Shown here in pieces: positions 32,919-43,929 of a stretch of 64,000 bases of DNA. The first letter of the stretch is position 1; each line of letters opens with the position of its first letter. Position numbers and translations under genes: made by a program. The notes below the pieces were generated by a model, which ran no database searches, was not told where the DNA came from, and saw nothing but the letters and a program-made list of their open reading frames with translations. Origin of the DNA: Paenibacillus sp. V4I3 (GTDB taxonomy: Bacteria; Bacillota; Bacilli; Paenibacillales; NBRC-103111); assembly GCF_030817215.1 (NCBI RefSeq), contig NZ_JAUSZA010000001.1:5058501-5122500 (forward strand). Direction: 5' to 3'.

Positions 32919-33316
32919 TTATGATATATTTTGTTATTTCCATGTAGTAGCGTTTAGGGGGTGGGGGAAAACCGGCGGGCTGCGGCAAAACGACTCTACT
33001 ATGTGAATCATACAAGTGAATACACACATGGGGAGAGTGGGTCATTTCAATCTTTTTTTTGAGTTTGACGCGGAAAGGGGTAGTTGTCGGAAGTCAAAAT
33101 AGAGTTTTGAAAAATATTGCTTTTGCTTCAGCAATTGAAAATAGGAAGATTACTTATGCATCCGCTCTCATTAAATATTGATGAGAAACGGATGCTTTTT
33201 TGTAGGCAAGTAAATTTGGACATGATTACCATAATATTACACATTGCTAGTATGAAAGCGCATTCATATACTTGGAAGAGGAAGCTATTTCTATTTCAAT
33301 TGGAGGAATGTCAAGG
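32919..33316 (+). other. Leader region of the first GH87 gene
   Basis: Contains a G-rich stretch (GGGGGTGGGGGAAAA near 32957) and AT-rich DNA. No repeat of the cassette family, no certain promoter. GGAGGA (33302-33307) is the ribosome site. Confidence 0.3.
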
Positions 33317-36300
33317 GTGATACGTTTATTTAGACGAAATTTGATGATTCTGCTGGCCATTCTGTTAGTACTGCCGTTTCAAACGATGGCCTATGCGAAT
33401 GTTCCGTCAAGCGGACCGAGTGTTACAGACTCGTCAAACACTGCTGGCGGTTCGGTCGTTCGGATCAAAAAACAAGTGGAAGGGCAATTATCTATACGAA
33501 GATTCGTCTGGTGTTGTCCGCTACGGTTATACGAGCGCAGCGGATCAATCAGCGAAATGGCTGCTGGAAGATGCACCAGATGGCACTGGTTTTAAACGAA
33601 TCAAGAACATGCAGACGGGTCATTACATCACCGTTAACCATGTGACCAAGCGATCTGATGCTTTGACTGGCGATGCAATAGGTAGCAGTTCAGCTAATGA
33701 CCAATGGCTCATTCAGGATGCTAGCCGGGCTGGCTATGTGACGATTCGCAGCGTGAAGGATCTAACACAAAACCTGTTCATCCACGAGGAAGACCAGCTT
33801 GGCTACGGTCAAGTGAGCTCCGATATCGGGGCTACCTGGGAAAGTCCACAGTGGCAATTAGAGACTGCCAGCGATGAGAGTCCTGTTCGAATCGTCAATC
33901 AGTATCGCGCAGGACAATACTTGTACGAGGATAAAGACGGTCTTATCGAATTCGGCAAAGTGCCCATGGACGATACGAACTCACACTGGTTCATTGAACA
34001 GGTGGCAGCTAATGGCGACGGGTCAACAACAGTGCGTTTAAAGAACCGGGCCACAGGTCACTACATTACACAAGGTACATTCTGGGATAAAATAAAAAGT
34101 CTTCCGTTTACCGGTACAACTAAAAATGAATGGACCATGGCAGTAGGTATAGCCGATGGATGGGTAACCTTTACAAACGTATTCGCAAAAGGAACCGACC
34201 GGCTTCCAGGAGATACTGATGATATTGAAGCCGGAAGCCAGACCTATGTGCTGAACAGCCAATTCGATGATACGTTCGCCCGTTCCAACAATTGGTCGAT
34301 ACCCACGCGAGATAATGCTCAGTGGAAAATCGAGATGGCGGCAGATGTAAAGCCTGTCCGTATCGCCAATTTCACTTCTCAGCAGGTGAGTGACAAATAT
34401 TTGTATGAGGATCAAGACACGGTGAAATATGGGCCGATTCCATCTGGAACCGTGACAGGGAATGTGTATCAGTGGATTGTTGAAGATTATAACGGCAAGA
34501 AACGAATTCGCAATCTCGACACCGGCAACTATATCAGTATGGAAAATATTTTACAACCCGGTGATCCGCTGCAAAGCCTGCACCAGCCGAATGGCTCTGG
34601 AGACGATCAGTGGCAGATCAGCAATTCATTGATGTACGACGATTATGTAACGGTGCAAAGCGCTGTATATGCGGGGACTTATATCCATGTAACGAATGGT
34701 CTTGGTTTTGCCCAATCCAGCGTGGCAAATCCGAATACGGACGAGGTTCAATGGCTTTTTGAAGATCCATCGGTGGTAGCCGGCGTGAATCAGTACGTGC
34801 AAATCGTGAATACATGGACCTCTTTGGCCTTGTATGAAGATACCGATAGCAATGTGAAATATGGCAATGTGAAATCGGACAATCAACGCGGGCAATGGCT
34901 AATTGAGAAGTTCGCTGGTCGCAAACGGATCAAAAACCGCGCCACAGGCCATTACATCAATATTCAAAATCCTGTGGACGGACACTTGAAGGTGACAACT
35001 GTCGAAGATTCGTGGACCAGCGCGATTTGGGTTATTGAAACTACCGGAGATACGAAGCAAATCCATAGTGTAAATGATCCGAATCAGCAACCTAATCAAC
35101 AGAAGTTCATCAATGTGCAAAATCTGAATAAATACGCGGAATACAGTGAAATTCTTGCTACATGGGGAAGCAAAAACTGGAGGTTTGTTCCGGTTTCGGA
35201 CAGCACACTGCCGATGACGGCGCGTTTTAAGAACAAACAAACAGGCCAATACCTTTACGAAGACGCCGATCATAACATGAAATACGGAGATCTCCCGTCA
35301 TCTGATCTTTCTTCTGTTTGGGTCGTCAGTGTCTCCCAAAATAACTCGACGCAAGTTTATCTCAAGAATGCGAAGAGCGGTTACGGCCTTGCTTTGGAAA
35401 ATGTCGTACCTGACATTGAAAAGGACAATCCGCCTGAGAACCTGATGTTGTACGAAACGATTTACTCTACGTGGGGCAGCGCTAACTGGGTGCTACTAGA
35501 CTCAAATACACCTGGTTATGTTATTCTAAAAAGCGGTTGGAGCAACGCGCATTTCATTTACGATGAAGTCGGAACAAACGGCGTCAAAATTAGTAAATTA
35601 AAAGCAAACGATGATAGCGCACTATTCGCTGTAGAACCTGTACGAATAACAGCAGAGCTTCCGACTGGCCCAGTGCGTATCAAAAGTTCAGATAAAAGCC
35701 AGTATTTGTACGAAAATAGCAGAGGAGCTATCCTTTACGGAACGCCAGACGCGGACAACGCCTATTCGTATTGGACCATCGAATTCGCGGGCGGCATTCA
35801 GCGCATCAAAAATGCAGCTACCGGCGGTTATATGACAATGAACGATACGTACGCTTACATGCAGGACACGGCTGCATCCATCGATAACCAAGCGTCGCAG
35901 TGGGTAATCGAGGACGTTACTGGAACAGGTAAATTCCGTATACGCAGCAATAATGGTTCATTTAACGATGAATACCTGAATACGGTGAATGGAGCTGGTT
36001 ATCCAGAACGAGGTCTTTATGTCCTGCAAGGAGATTCGGAGAAAAAGCTGGAATGGACCTTTGAGTCTGCAACGGGTACGCTTAAGACTCCAAATAATTC
36101 CGAAACTAGAAATGTATACACGACAACGCCGGTTATTGACGATACCAACTATGTTCGTATTGGTAATAAACAATCGGGTCAATATGTATATGAACAATCG
36201 GGATTAGTTTTACTTGGCAGTCAAAATGAATTGCAAGCAAGCAGCGAATGGCTGGTCCAGCAAGTGAATGGACATCAAGCACTGAAAAATCGCGCGACCG

Positions 36301-39300
36301 GACATATGCTCGAATCTCTTGTAGACAATCAAGTGGCCAGCTCCAATAGCGATAGCAGTATGCGATCAGCGCAGTGGAATATCAATGACGTGTTGGGCTA
36401 TAAACAAATTGTCAGTTCCGTCACTGGACAGCGTCTTTTTGCTCAAGATGGGGCCGTTAAGCAAGGAACAACTGTTCAATCGAAAGATTCAGCGCTTTGG
36501 TCTTTAGAACCTGTTCTTGGAGATGCCGTGTACGAACTGGAAAACGCATTCCTTAGCGGCGGCGTTCAGTCTGGCTCAAATCTGGCGGGTTATTCCGGCA
36601 GCAGGTACGCAGATCATTTCGTGGCTGCAGGTGCAAGAGCGATTGTCGCTGTGAACGCGCAAGAAGCTAAAACGTATGCAGCGACAATTCAGTACGCGAA
36701 TACATCGGCTGCCGATCAAACGTTAAGCTTACTTGTTAATGGCATCCAAACGCAGCAACTGACTTTTGCCAAAGGAAACGGCTGGCAAGCCGTTCAAGTG
36801 AATCTTCCGCTTCGCGCAGGATTCAACTCTGTATCCTTCGAATTCGCAGCTGGGGATAGCGGCCATGTTGCAATTGATTCTTTGATCGTTCATCAAGCAG
36901 TAAACAAAGCTTACAGAGGCGCTATTGAAAGCTATACAACTTATGAAGCCGAACAGGGAGAAACGAACGGCATAATCGTTGGTCCATCGCGCACGTACCA
37001 TGAGTTGGCTAATGAAGCATCAGGTAAGCAAGCGGTGAAGATGGATCAAGTCGGTCAGTTTGTGCAATTCCAGGCCGCACATAAAGCCAACTCACTCGTA
37101 TTGCGTTACTCCATTCCTGACAATGCGGACGGAACCGGCATGAACGCGAAGATAGGACTTTATGTGAACGGTACGAAAGTTAAAGATCTGGATTTGACTT
37201 CTAAATATGCTTGGGAATATGGCAACTATCCTTGGTCGAATGATCACAAGCAGGGCAGCGCACACCGCTTCTTTGACGAAATTCATACACGGATCAGCAA
37301 TGTGGATGCGGGAGCGACGATCAAGTTGCAAGTGGATGCAAATAGCACCGCGTCTTCGTATTTCATTGATTTTGCTGAAATGGAGCAAGCTCCTGACACT
37401 GCTTATACAATGCCAGCCGGATTCGTTTCAGTCACGGATTTCGGAGCGGTTCCGAACGATGGTCAGGACGATTCACAAGCATTCAAGGATGCTTTGGCAG
37501 CAGCAAGCTTGCAGCATAAGGGAGTTTGGTTCCCTGTGGGAGATTTTGAATTATCCAATGGCAGCGGATCGGATCCTGGGGTAAATGTCAGTCAGGAAAC
37601 GATGCAGCATGTGTTCCTTCTTAACGACGTAACCATTCGCGGCGCTGGCATGTGGTACACGAATCTGAAAGGAGCTAAATTTTTCGGAAACGGAAATAAC
37701 ATTCGCGTGTATGACTTGGCTATTGACGGCGAGTTGAACATCCGTAATGACGACGCACATACGAATGGGTTTGAAGGCGCATTTGGAACAGGCTCCACGA
37801 TCCAGAGCGTTTGGATTGAGCATACGAAAACGGGAATGTGGATTGCGCGTCCGAGAGGTGATTTTGGCGTCAGCAAGGATCAATACACAGATGGTTTCTA
37901 TGTCGGCGGTCTGCGAATCCGCAACTTGATGGCGGACGGTATGAACTTCAGCACGAACACGAAAAACAGTATGGTCGAAGAGACGAACGTCCGCTACGCC
38001 GGGGACGACGGTCTAGCCATGTGGTCGACTTTGAACGAAGGTTATCCAGGCGATTACACGGACAAAAATACGTTCCGCTTCGACACTGTCCAACTGCCAT
38101 GGCTGTCCAACAATATGGTTGTTTTCGGCGGTAAGGATAACAAGATGACAGATAACGTGCTCAAAGATACAATCGGTCTCGGCGGGGGAATCACTGTCTC
38201 CACAAGGTTCAGTCCGGTTACGCCTCTTGACGGAACGACGCTTGTTCAGCGCAACACACTGGTTCGAACAGGAAGCCGGGATGCTGGCCTTAATCTGAAT
38301 ATTGGCGCAATCTGGGTTTATGCCGATACGAAACCGATTGCAAGCCCTGTCCTAATTAGCGATAACATTGCGCTCGACAGTATGTACCAAGGCATTTCCA
38401 TCCAAGGAACATCACCTGTAAACCAAGTTACATTTAAGAATAATGTGATCGATGGTGCAGGTACAACCGGTTTGGAAGTCGCAAATACCGTTGCAGGTTC
38501 TGCAAGCTTTGATAATGTAATTATCCGCAACGCCAAAATCCAAGATGTAGCCAATAATGCCGGTGCGGGTTTTGTTGTTAACGAAACAGGCAAAGGTTTT
38601 GCGAGCACGAAAGTCGAACCAAGCATGCCAACTGTAAATCCTACAAGTGGACCATCTGGCACGACAAGCAATAGCTTGGATGTGCCAATCGTTCAGATCA
38701 CTGATCAGCAGATTGCGGATTTTATCAAAAATAATCAACCCGTGATCCGCATTCAAAGCGAATTAATAGATAACGCAGCTGAGTTCCAACTGCCAGTATC
38801 CTCATTGGTGAAACTCGTGACTGCGATGCCAGATGCGCAACTTATCATTCAACATTTGAATGCAAGCTTTGCACTTCCTGCCGATATTGGGAAGTTGCTT
38901 ACTGCGCAAGGCATAAGCGGTGTAGATCTTTCAAAAGCTACGCTGAAAGTGAGCATCGTGAAGCAGGATGGCGATCAAAGGAGCAAGGTCGAAACGCAGG
39001 CTGCCCAGCTCGGCGGGAAACTGCTGGATTCACCAGTTAGCTTTGAGGTTACATTGATCGCTGGTGACCAGACCCTAGTACTTAATCATTTTGGTCACAT
39101 CTATGTTACCAGAACGTTGACCGTTGAAGGTGCGGTAGACGCCTCATCGGCAACAGCTCTTGTCTATCATCCGGAAACTGACGAGTTCCAATATGTTCCT
39201 GCTTTGTTCTCCATCGTGGACGGTAAAACAGTTGTAACGATCAAAAGCACGACGAATAGTATCTATACCGTCGTACTCCTTAACAAAACGTTTGCTGATC

Positions 39301-39857
39301 TTACCGGACACTGGGCGGAATCGGAGGTCGAATTGCTGGCCTCAAAGCTGATCGTAAACGGAAAATCGGACTCCTCCTTTGCACCGGACGATCAGGTGAC
39401 TAGAGCAGAGTTCGCGGCTATGCTGGTGCGTGCGCTGGGGCTTGCTGCAAGCGTATCACAGCCGAAGCCATCTGCTTTCCACGACATCAACACTCACGAT
39501 TGGTTTGCTTATGCCACTTCTACAGCGGCTGAGTATAGACTTATCGAAGGCGATGATACTGGCAATTTCCATCCTGATCGGGCCATTACGCGTGAAGAAA
39601 TTGCCGTTATGATCGAGCGGGCACTGAAGCTTGCGGATACGAATCCAGTTGTAACACATGCAGATGTGTTGCGTGTATTCGCAGATCGTGTATGGATAAG
39701 CGAATGGGCCAAAGACGCTATGCAAGATATCGTCGCTCGTGGCTTGATGCAAGGCCAAAGTGATTCGTCACTCGCGCCACAGGCGCTGGCAACGCGTGCG
39801 GAAGCGGCGGTTCTGCTGCATCGACTGCTGCAAGACGCGAATTTAATGAATAAATAA
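33317..39857 (+). CDS. Giant cell-surface GH87 alpha-1,3-glucanase (mycodextranase-like), frameshifted after the signal peptide
   Basis: About 2180 aa. GTG 33317 (or ATG 33308) starts a signal peptide (LMILLAILLVLPFQTMAYA). After VVRIK the frame must change at a run of six A (33467-33472): five A would join it to the long frame NKWKGNYLYEDSSG. Then come about eight 110-130 residue ricin-like/beta-trefoil-like modules (repeating YLYED...YG and RIKNxxTGHYI), two carbohydrate-binding-like modules, a parallel beta-helix GH87 domain beginning VTDFGAVPNDGQDD, an unassigned segment, and three C-terminal SLH domains (FADLTGHW...). The GH87 Asp triad is present: ADG at residue 1515 and DD 23-24 residues later (residues counted from 33393). 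Role: wall-bound mutan or fungal wall glucan hydrolase. Whether the frameshift is real, programmed or a sequence error is open. Confidence 0.8.
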
Positions 39858-39879
39858 GTAGGCTCAGACGAAAGAAAAG

Positions 39880-39907
39880 AAGACCTCTCACTTGCTGAGA
39901 GGTCTTC
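39880..39907 (+). terminator. Terminator after the first GH87 gene
   Basis: GAAGACCTCTCA pairs with TGAGAGGTCTTC; only a short T-run follows. Confidence 0.65.
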
Positions 39908-39949
39908 TCGTTATACCATTCATGAAATAATTATTGCAATGAAATAATT

Positions 39950-42110
39950 CTTCCTGAAATTGTATGAAATGCGTAATTTCACACACAAACCCAGTAAGGA
40001 TGCACATAGTACGCTCATTCACATGTTTGTTATGATTAAGATAGCGGCCGTCGCTAGGATAGGAGGTGGAGGTTAGTAATTAAGCGGCCTCAATCTAATC
40101 GCTGAAGGAGTGGGGAGCGCTTTCATTTTTTGTGACAGGTACCTGCAAATTTTACATGTTTACTAAATTAGGAGGTTTAATTTTAATGAAGTTGCAGTTC
40201 AATCGAGTTCATAATTCAAGAATTATGCTTGTCGCTCTTATTTTGGCGGTATTGTTCGCTCAGTTAGGAATAGCAGTGCCAGCTGCTCTTGCAGCCACGA
40301 ATCTATCGGCAGGCAAACCAGTCACCGCTACTGGCTATAACGATGTCTATGTGGCGACTAACGTCAACGACGGCAATCAAGCCACATACTGGGAAAGCAC
40401 GAATAATGCATTTCCCCAATCGATTCGCGTAGACTTGGGAAGCACGTATTCCGTCAATCAGGTCGTGCTGAAGCTTCCTGTCGGCTGGGGAACGCGGACC
40501 CAAACGCTTTCCGTACTCGGTAGCTTGAATGATTCTACATATACCAATCTCACAGGCTCAGCTAGCTATACATTTAATCCTACAAGCAACAACAATGTGA
40601 CCATTAATTTCACGGCAGCTTCTGCCCGATATGTCAAATTGACAGTCACCGCCAATACAGGCTGGCCTGCTGCGCAGCTTTCCGAATTTGAAGTATACGG
40701 AGCCGCGACTGGGGATACACAGGCGCCGACTGCACCAGCAAATTTGGCGTATACGACGCCTGCTTCTGGTCAAGTCAAACTGACATGGAATGCTTCAACG
40801 GACAACGTCGGCGTAACCGGCTACGACATCTATGCAAATGGCAGTCTGCGCGGAAGTGTAGCTGGAAATGTGCTGACTTACACCGATAACCAACCGGATA
40901 CGGCCACGGTCAGTTACTACGTTATAGCGAAGGATGCAGCAGGCAATGTCTCTGCCGCAAGCAATACAGTAACGCGTAACGGCAGTGTCGCAAGCGGCAC
41001 CAACCTCGCTGTGGGCAAAACGATCACAGCATCGTCAAGCACGCAAACATTTATCGCAACAAATGCGAATGACGGCAGTGCCACTACATACTGGGAGAGT
41101 GGTTCCGGTGCTTATCCGGCTACGCTTGCCGTTAGCTTGGGCGCAAATGCTTCCATCTCGTCTGTTGCTGTCAAGCTGAACCCAGACCCGGTGTGGGCAA
41201 CGCGTACGCAAACGATCGAAGTGTTGGGAAAAGCGCAAGGCAGCACGGCATTCACGACGCTTGTTTCTCCCGCTACATACACGTTTAATCCGTCTTCCGG
41301 CAACGTCCTTACAATTCCGGTGACAGCGATAGTCAGCGACGTACAATTGAAAATCACGGCGAACTCCGGTGCGCCGGGCGCTCAAGTTGCCGAGTTTGAA
41401 GTCATTGGTACCCCAGCTCCGAATCCAGACCTGACGATCACCGGCCTGACTTGGACGCCGAATTCGCCAATTGAAACCGACGCCATTACACTTAACGCTG
41501 TTGTGAAAAATATCGGCACCGCCTCCTCAACGGCGACAACCGTTAACTTTTACGTAGGCACGACGAAAGTCGGATATGCCCCAGTAGCAGCTTTAGCTGT
41601 AGGTGCAACGGCTACCGTGTCGGTGAACATCGCAGCCCAAACGGCAGGCAGCTACACACCGACAGTGAAAGTGGACGAGGAGAATGCCCTCATCGAGCTG
41701 AATGAAAGCAATAACAGCTACACAAGCAGCTCCAACTTGGTTGTTAATACGGTTCCGAGCTCTGATTTGGTAGGTACCGCTTCATCGGCACCAAGTAATC
41801 CAGTAGCCGGCAATAATGTATCCTTTACTGTAAATCTGAAAAACCAAGGCAACATCGCTTCTGCGAGCGGCGCTAATGCCCTGACCTTAGTTCTTAAGAA
41901 CTCTGCTGGTGCAATCATTCAAACATTTACTGGATCCTATAGCGGTGCCATCGCAGCGGGAGCATCCGTCAATGTGAATATGGGAACTTGGATAGCTGTT
42001 AATGGCAGCTACACAATAACCACGACGGTTGCGATCGATGCTAACGAAGTAAGCATCAAACAAGCAAACAACACAAGTGTGACAAACCTTTATTCGGGAC
42101 GTGGCGCTAA
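39950..42110 (+). repeat. Segmental duplication, copy 1
   Basis: Promoter, leader and the first about 640 codons of the gene at 40186 are nearly identical to 43930-46380 in front of and within the next gene. Identity ends where the two proteins change to unrelated modules (after ANMPF / ASMPY). Confidence 0.9.
40111..40125. promoter_or_regulatory. Possible CcpA catabolite-responsive element
   Basis: TGGGGAGCGCTTTCA resembles the cre consensus TGNAANCGNNNNCA with two mismatches; the copy at 44099 matches better. The site is in the leader, 60 bases before the start codon. Confidence 0.45.
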
Positions 42111-43776
42111 TATGCCTTTTACCGTTATTGAAGCGGAATTGCCTTCCAATGCCACAAACGGAACGAGATTGGTTCCGAACTTTACACCTGGCGACTTTGC
42201 CGGTGAAGCCTCCGGACGATCGGCGGTTTATCTGGACACAAATGGCGAATATGTCGAGTTTACGCTGACCTCACCGGCCAACGCTTTTGTTCTGCGTAAT
42301 GCCGTTGCTGAAAATACGACGGGAACCGTCAGTATTTATGCCGATGGTGTAAGTAAAGGCAAATTCAGCGTATCCTCTAAGTTCTCTTACTTGTATGCTA
42401 CGCCTACTACGCTTGGTCGACTCGGTTATGATAATTCGGGTACGAAAGCTTACTGGCTCTATGAAGATTCCCAACTGATGCTTGACCAAGTCTATCCGGC
42501 AGGAACGAAGATCAAAATCCAGAAGGATGCCGGTGACGTTTCTTGGATCTACGTAGACATGATCGAAACGGAAAACGTCGCTCCGGCTGCTTCCAACCCC
42601 GATCCGAGTAAATACGTCCAGGTTACGGCATCGAAATCGATCGATCAAGCATTGAATGAATTTAGACAAGATACAACAAAGAAAGGGATCTTCATACCAG
42701 CTGGCTTTTGGACAATCAATAGCAAAATCTTCATTTACGGACGCGCAACTGAAATCATCGGCGCGGGCCCATGGTATACAAAGCTGACGGCACCACAGGA
42801 TCAATCCAACACAGATGTTGGCTTTAATATTGCTGCGACCGCGAATGGCTCAACCATCAGAGACTTATCCGCTTGGGGTAACTATCAGTACAGAGTGGAT
42901 GGACCTGGTAAATTCATCGATGGTAATGGCATGCAAAACGTAACGATTCAAAACATCTGGGCGGAGCACTTCGTCTGCTTGTATTGGGGAGTTGGCGCTT
43001 CTAACAATACGTTCAAAAACAACCGGATTAAAAACACATTTGCAGACGGAATCAACATGACCAACAGTTCCAACAACAACATAGTCGACAACAACTACGC
43101 GAGGGCAACCGGCGACGATTCCTTCGCAGAGTTCAGTGCGGTTGATGCCGGTGGATCGTATAATGTAGGCAACAAGTTCACTAACCTTACCGCGGTTACT
43201 GTAAGACGTGCGGCTGCTTTTGCGGCGTACGGCGGTTCGGATAACTTGTTCCAGAACCTCTACGGCGCAGATACGTTGACGTATCCGGGTCTAACGATCA
43301 GCAGCTTGAGCTTTGGTTACAATACCTTGGGCTTTGGTGACGTGGATACCGTATTCGACGGCATCACTCTGGACCGTACAGGCGGAGATTTCTGGACCAG
43401 TGTAGGAGCAGACGACAAGATCAACGATTACCAGAACTTCGGAGCAATCTGGTTCTATGTCGGTGATCGTGCATTCAAGAATATCGTGGTCAAAAATGTC
43501 GACATCAACAACTCAGTGTATTTCGGGCTGATGTTCCAGAATATGTATCCGAATGCGCTTGCAATGCAAAACGTTCGCATAGAGAACGTCAACATCAATA
43601 ATCCGACCCGCTACGGCATCAAGCTTGTTGCTAGAGCGGAGCAAGGCCAAGGACCGGTTGTCGGTGCGGCAAGCTTTACTAATGTAAAAATCAATAATCC
43701 TGGTGTTACAGCTATCTATGGTGAATCATTGAGCCCGAACTTTACGGTCAATAGAGTTGCCGGCAACAACTGGTGA
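40186..43776 (+). CDS. Secreted multidomain GH87 alpha-1,3-glucanase
   Basis: 1196 aa, ATG with TTAGGAGG upstream. Signal peptide ending AALAA (about 36). Discoidin/F5-8-type-C module (TNLSAGKPVTATGYND...), one FN3 module (APTAPANLAYTT...), a second discoidin module, two CARDB-like modules (DLTITGLTWTPN..., SDLVGTASSAPS...), a CBM-like module (FTVIEAELPSNATNG), then a beta-helix GH87 domain. Catalytic Asp triad: ADG Asp at 954, DD at 977-978, with the spacing known for GH87 enzymes. No SLH domain, so it should be released. This domain set resembles known Bacillus/Paenibacillus Agl enzymes. Confidence 0.88.
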   Translation: MKLQFNRVHNSRIMLVALILAVLFAQLGIAVPAALAATNLSAGKPVTATGYNDVYVATNVNDGNQATYWESTNNAFPQSIRVDLGSTYSVNQVVLKLPVGWGTRTQTLSVLGSLNDSTYTNLTGSASYTFNPTSNNNVTINFTAASARYVKLTVTANTGWPAAQLSEFEVYGAATGDTQAPTAPANLAYTTPASGQVKLTWNASTDNVGVTGYDIYANGSLRGSVAGNVLTYTDNQPDTATVSYYVIAKDAAGNVSAASNTVTRNGSVASGTNLAVGKTITASSSTQTFIATNANDGSATTYWESGSGAYPATLAVSLGANASISSVAVKLNPDPVWATRTQTIEVLGKAQGSTAFTTLVSPATYTFNPSSGNVLTIPVTAIVSDVQLKITANSGAPGAQVAEFEVIGTPAPNPDLTITGLTWTPNSPIETDAITLNAVVKNIGTASSTATTVNFYVGTTKVGYAPVAALAVGATATVSVNIAAQTAGSYTPTVKVDEENALIELNESNNSYTSSSNLVVNTVPSSDLVGTASSAPSNPVAGNNVSFTVNLKNQGNIASASGANALTLVLKNSAGAIIQTFTGSYSGAIAAGASVNVNMGTWIAVNGSYTITTTVAIDANEVSIKQANNTSVTNLYSGRGANMPFTVIEAELPSNATNGTRLVPNFTPGDFAGEASGRSAVYLDTNGEYVEFTLTSPANAFVLRNAVAENTTGTVSIYADGVSKGKFSVSSKFSYLYATPTTLGRLGYDNSGTKAYWLYEDSQLMLDQVYPAGTKIKIQKDAGDVSWIYVDMIETENVAPAASNPDPSKYVQVTASKSIDQALNEFRQDTTKKGIFIPAGFWTINSKIFIYGRATEIIGAGPWYTKLTAPQDQSNTDVGFNIAATANGSTIRDLSAWGNYQYRVDGPGKFIDGNGMQNVTIQNIWAEHFVCLYWGVGASNNTFKNNRIKNTFADGINMTNSSNNNIVDNNYARATGDDSFAEFSAVDAGGSYNVGNKFTNLTAVTVRRAAAFAAYGGSDNLFQNLYGADTLTYPGLTISSLSFGYNTLGFGDVDTVFDGITLDRTGGDFWTSVGADDKINDYQNFGAIWFYVGDRAFKNIVVKNVDINNSVYFGLMFQNMYPNALAMQNVRIENVNINNPTRYGIKLVARAEQGQGPVVGAASFTNVKINNPGVTAIYGESLSPNFTVNRVAGNNW

Positions 43777-43793
43777 TGTGGCTTAATTAATCG

Positions 43794-43831
43794 AAAAACA
43801 GCTTACTCGGATAACCGAGTAAGCTGTTTTT
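43794..43831 (+). terminator. Strong terminator
   Basis: AAAAACAGCTTACTCGG-ATAA-CCGAGTAAGCTGTTTTT, a perfect 17-bp stem that could work in both directions. Confidence 0.93.
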
Positions 43832-43929
43832 GTTCAGCCATCGCGCCCCGTTCAAGATGTGCACCAATGTGTGAACGAAACAGCCTGCTTGGTTAAGCGT
43901 TAGTGATCGTTATTGACGTGTTACAATAT

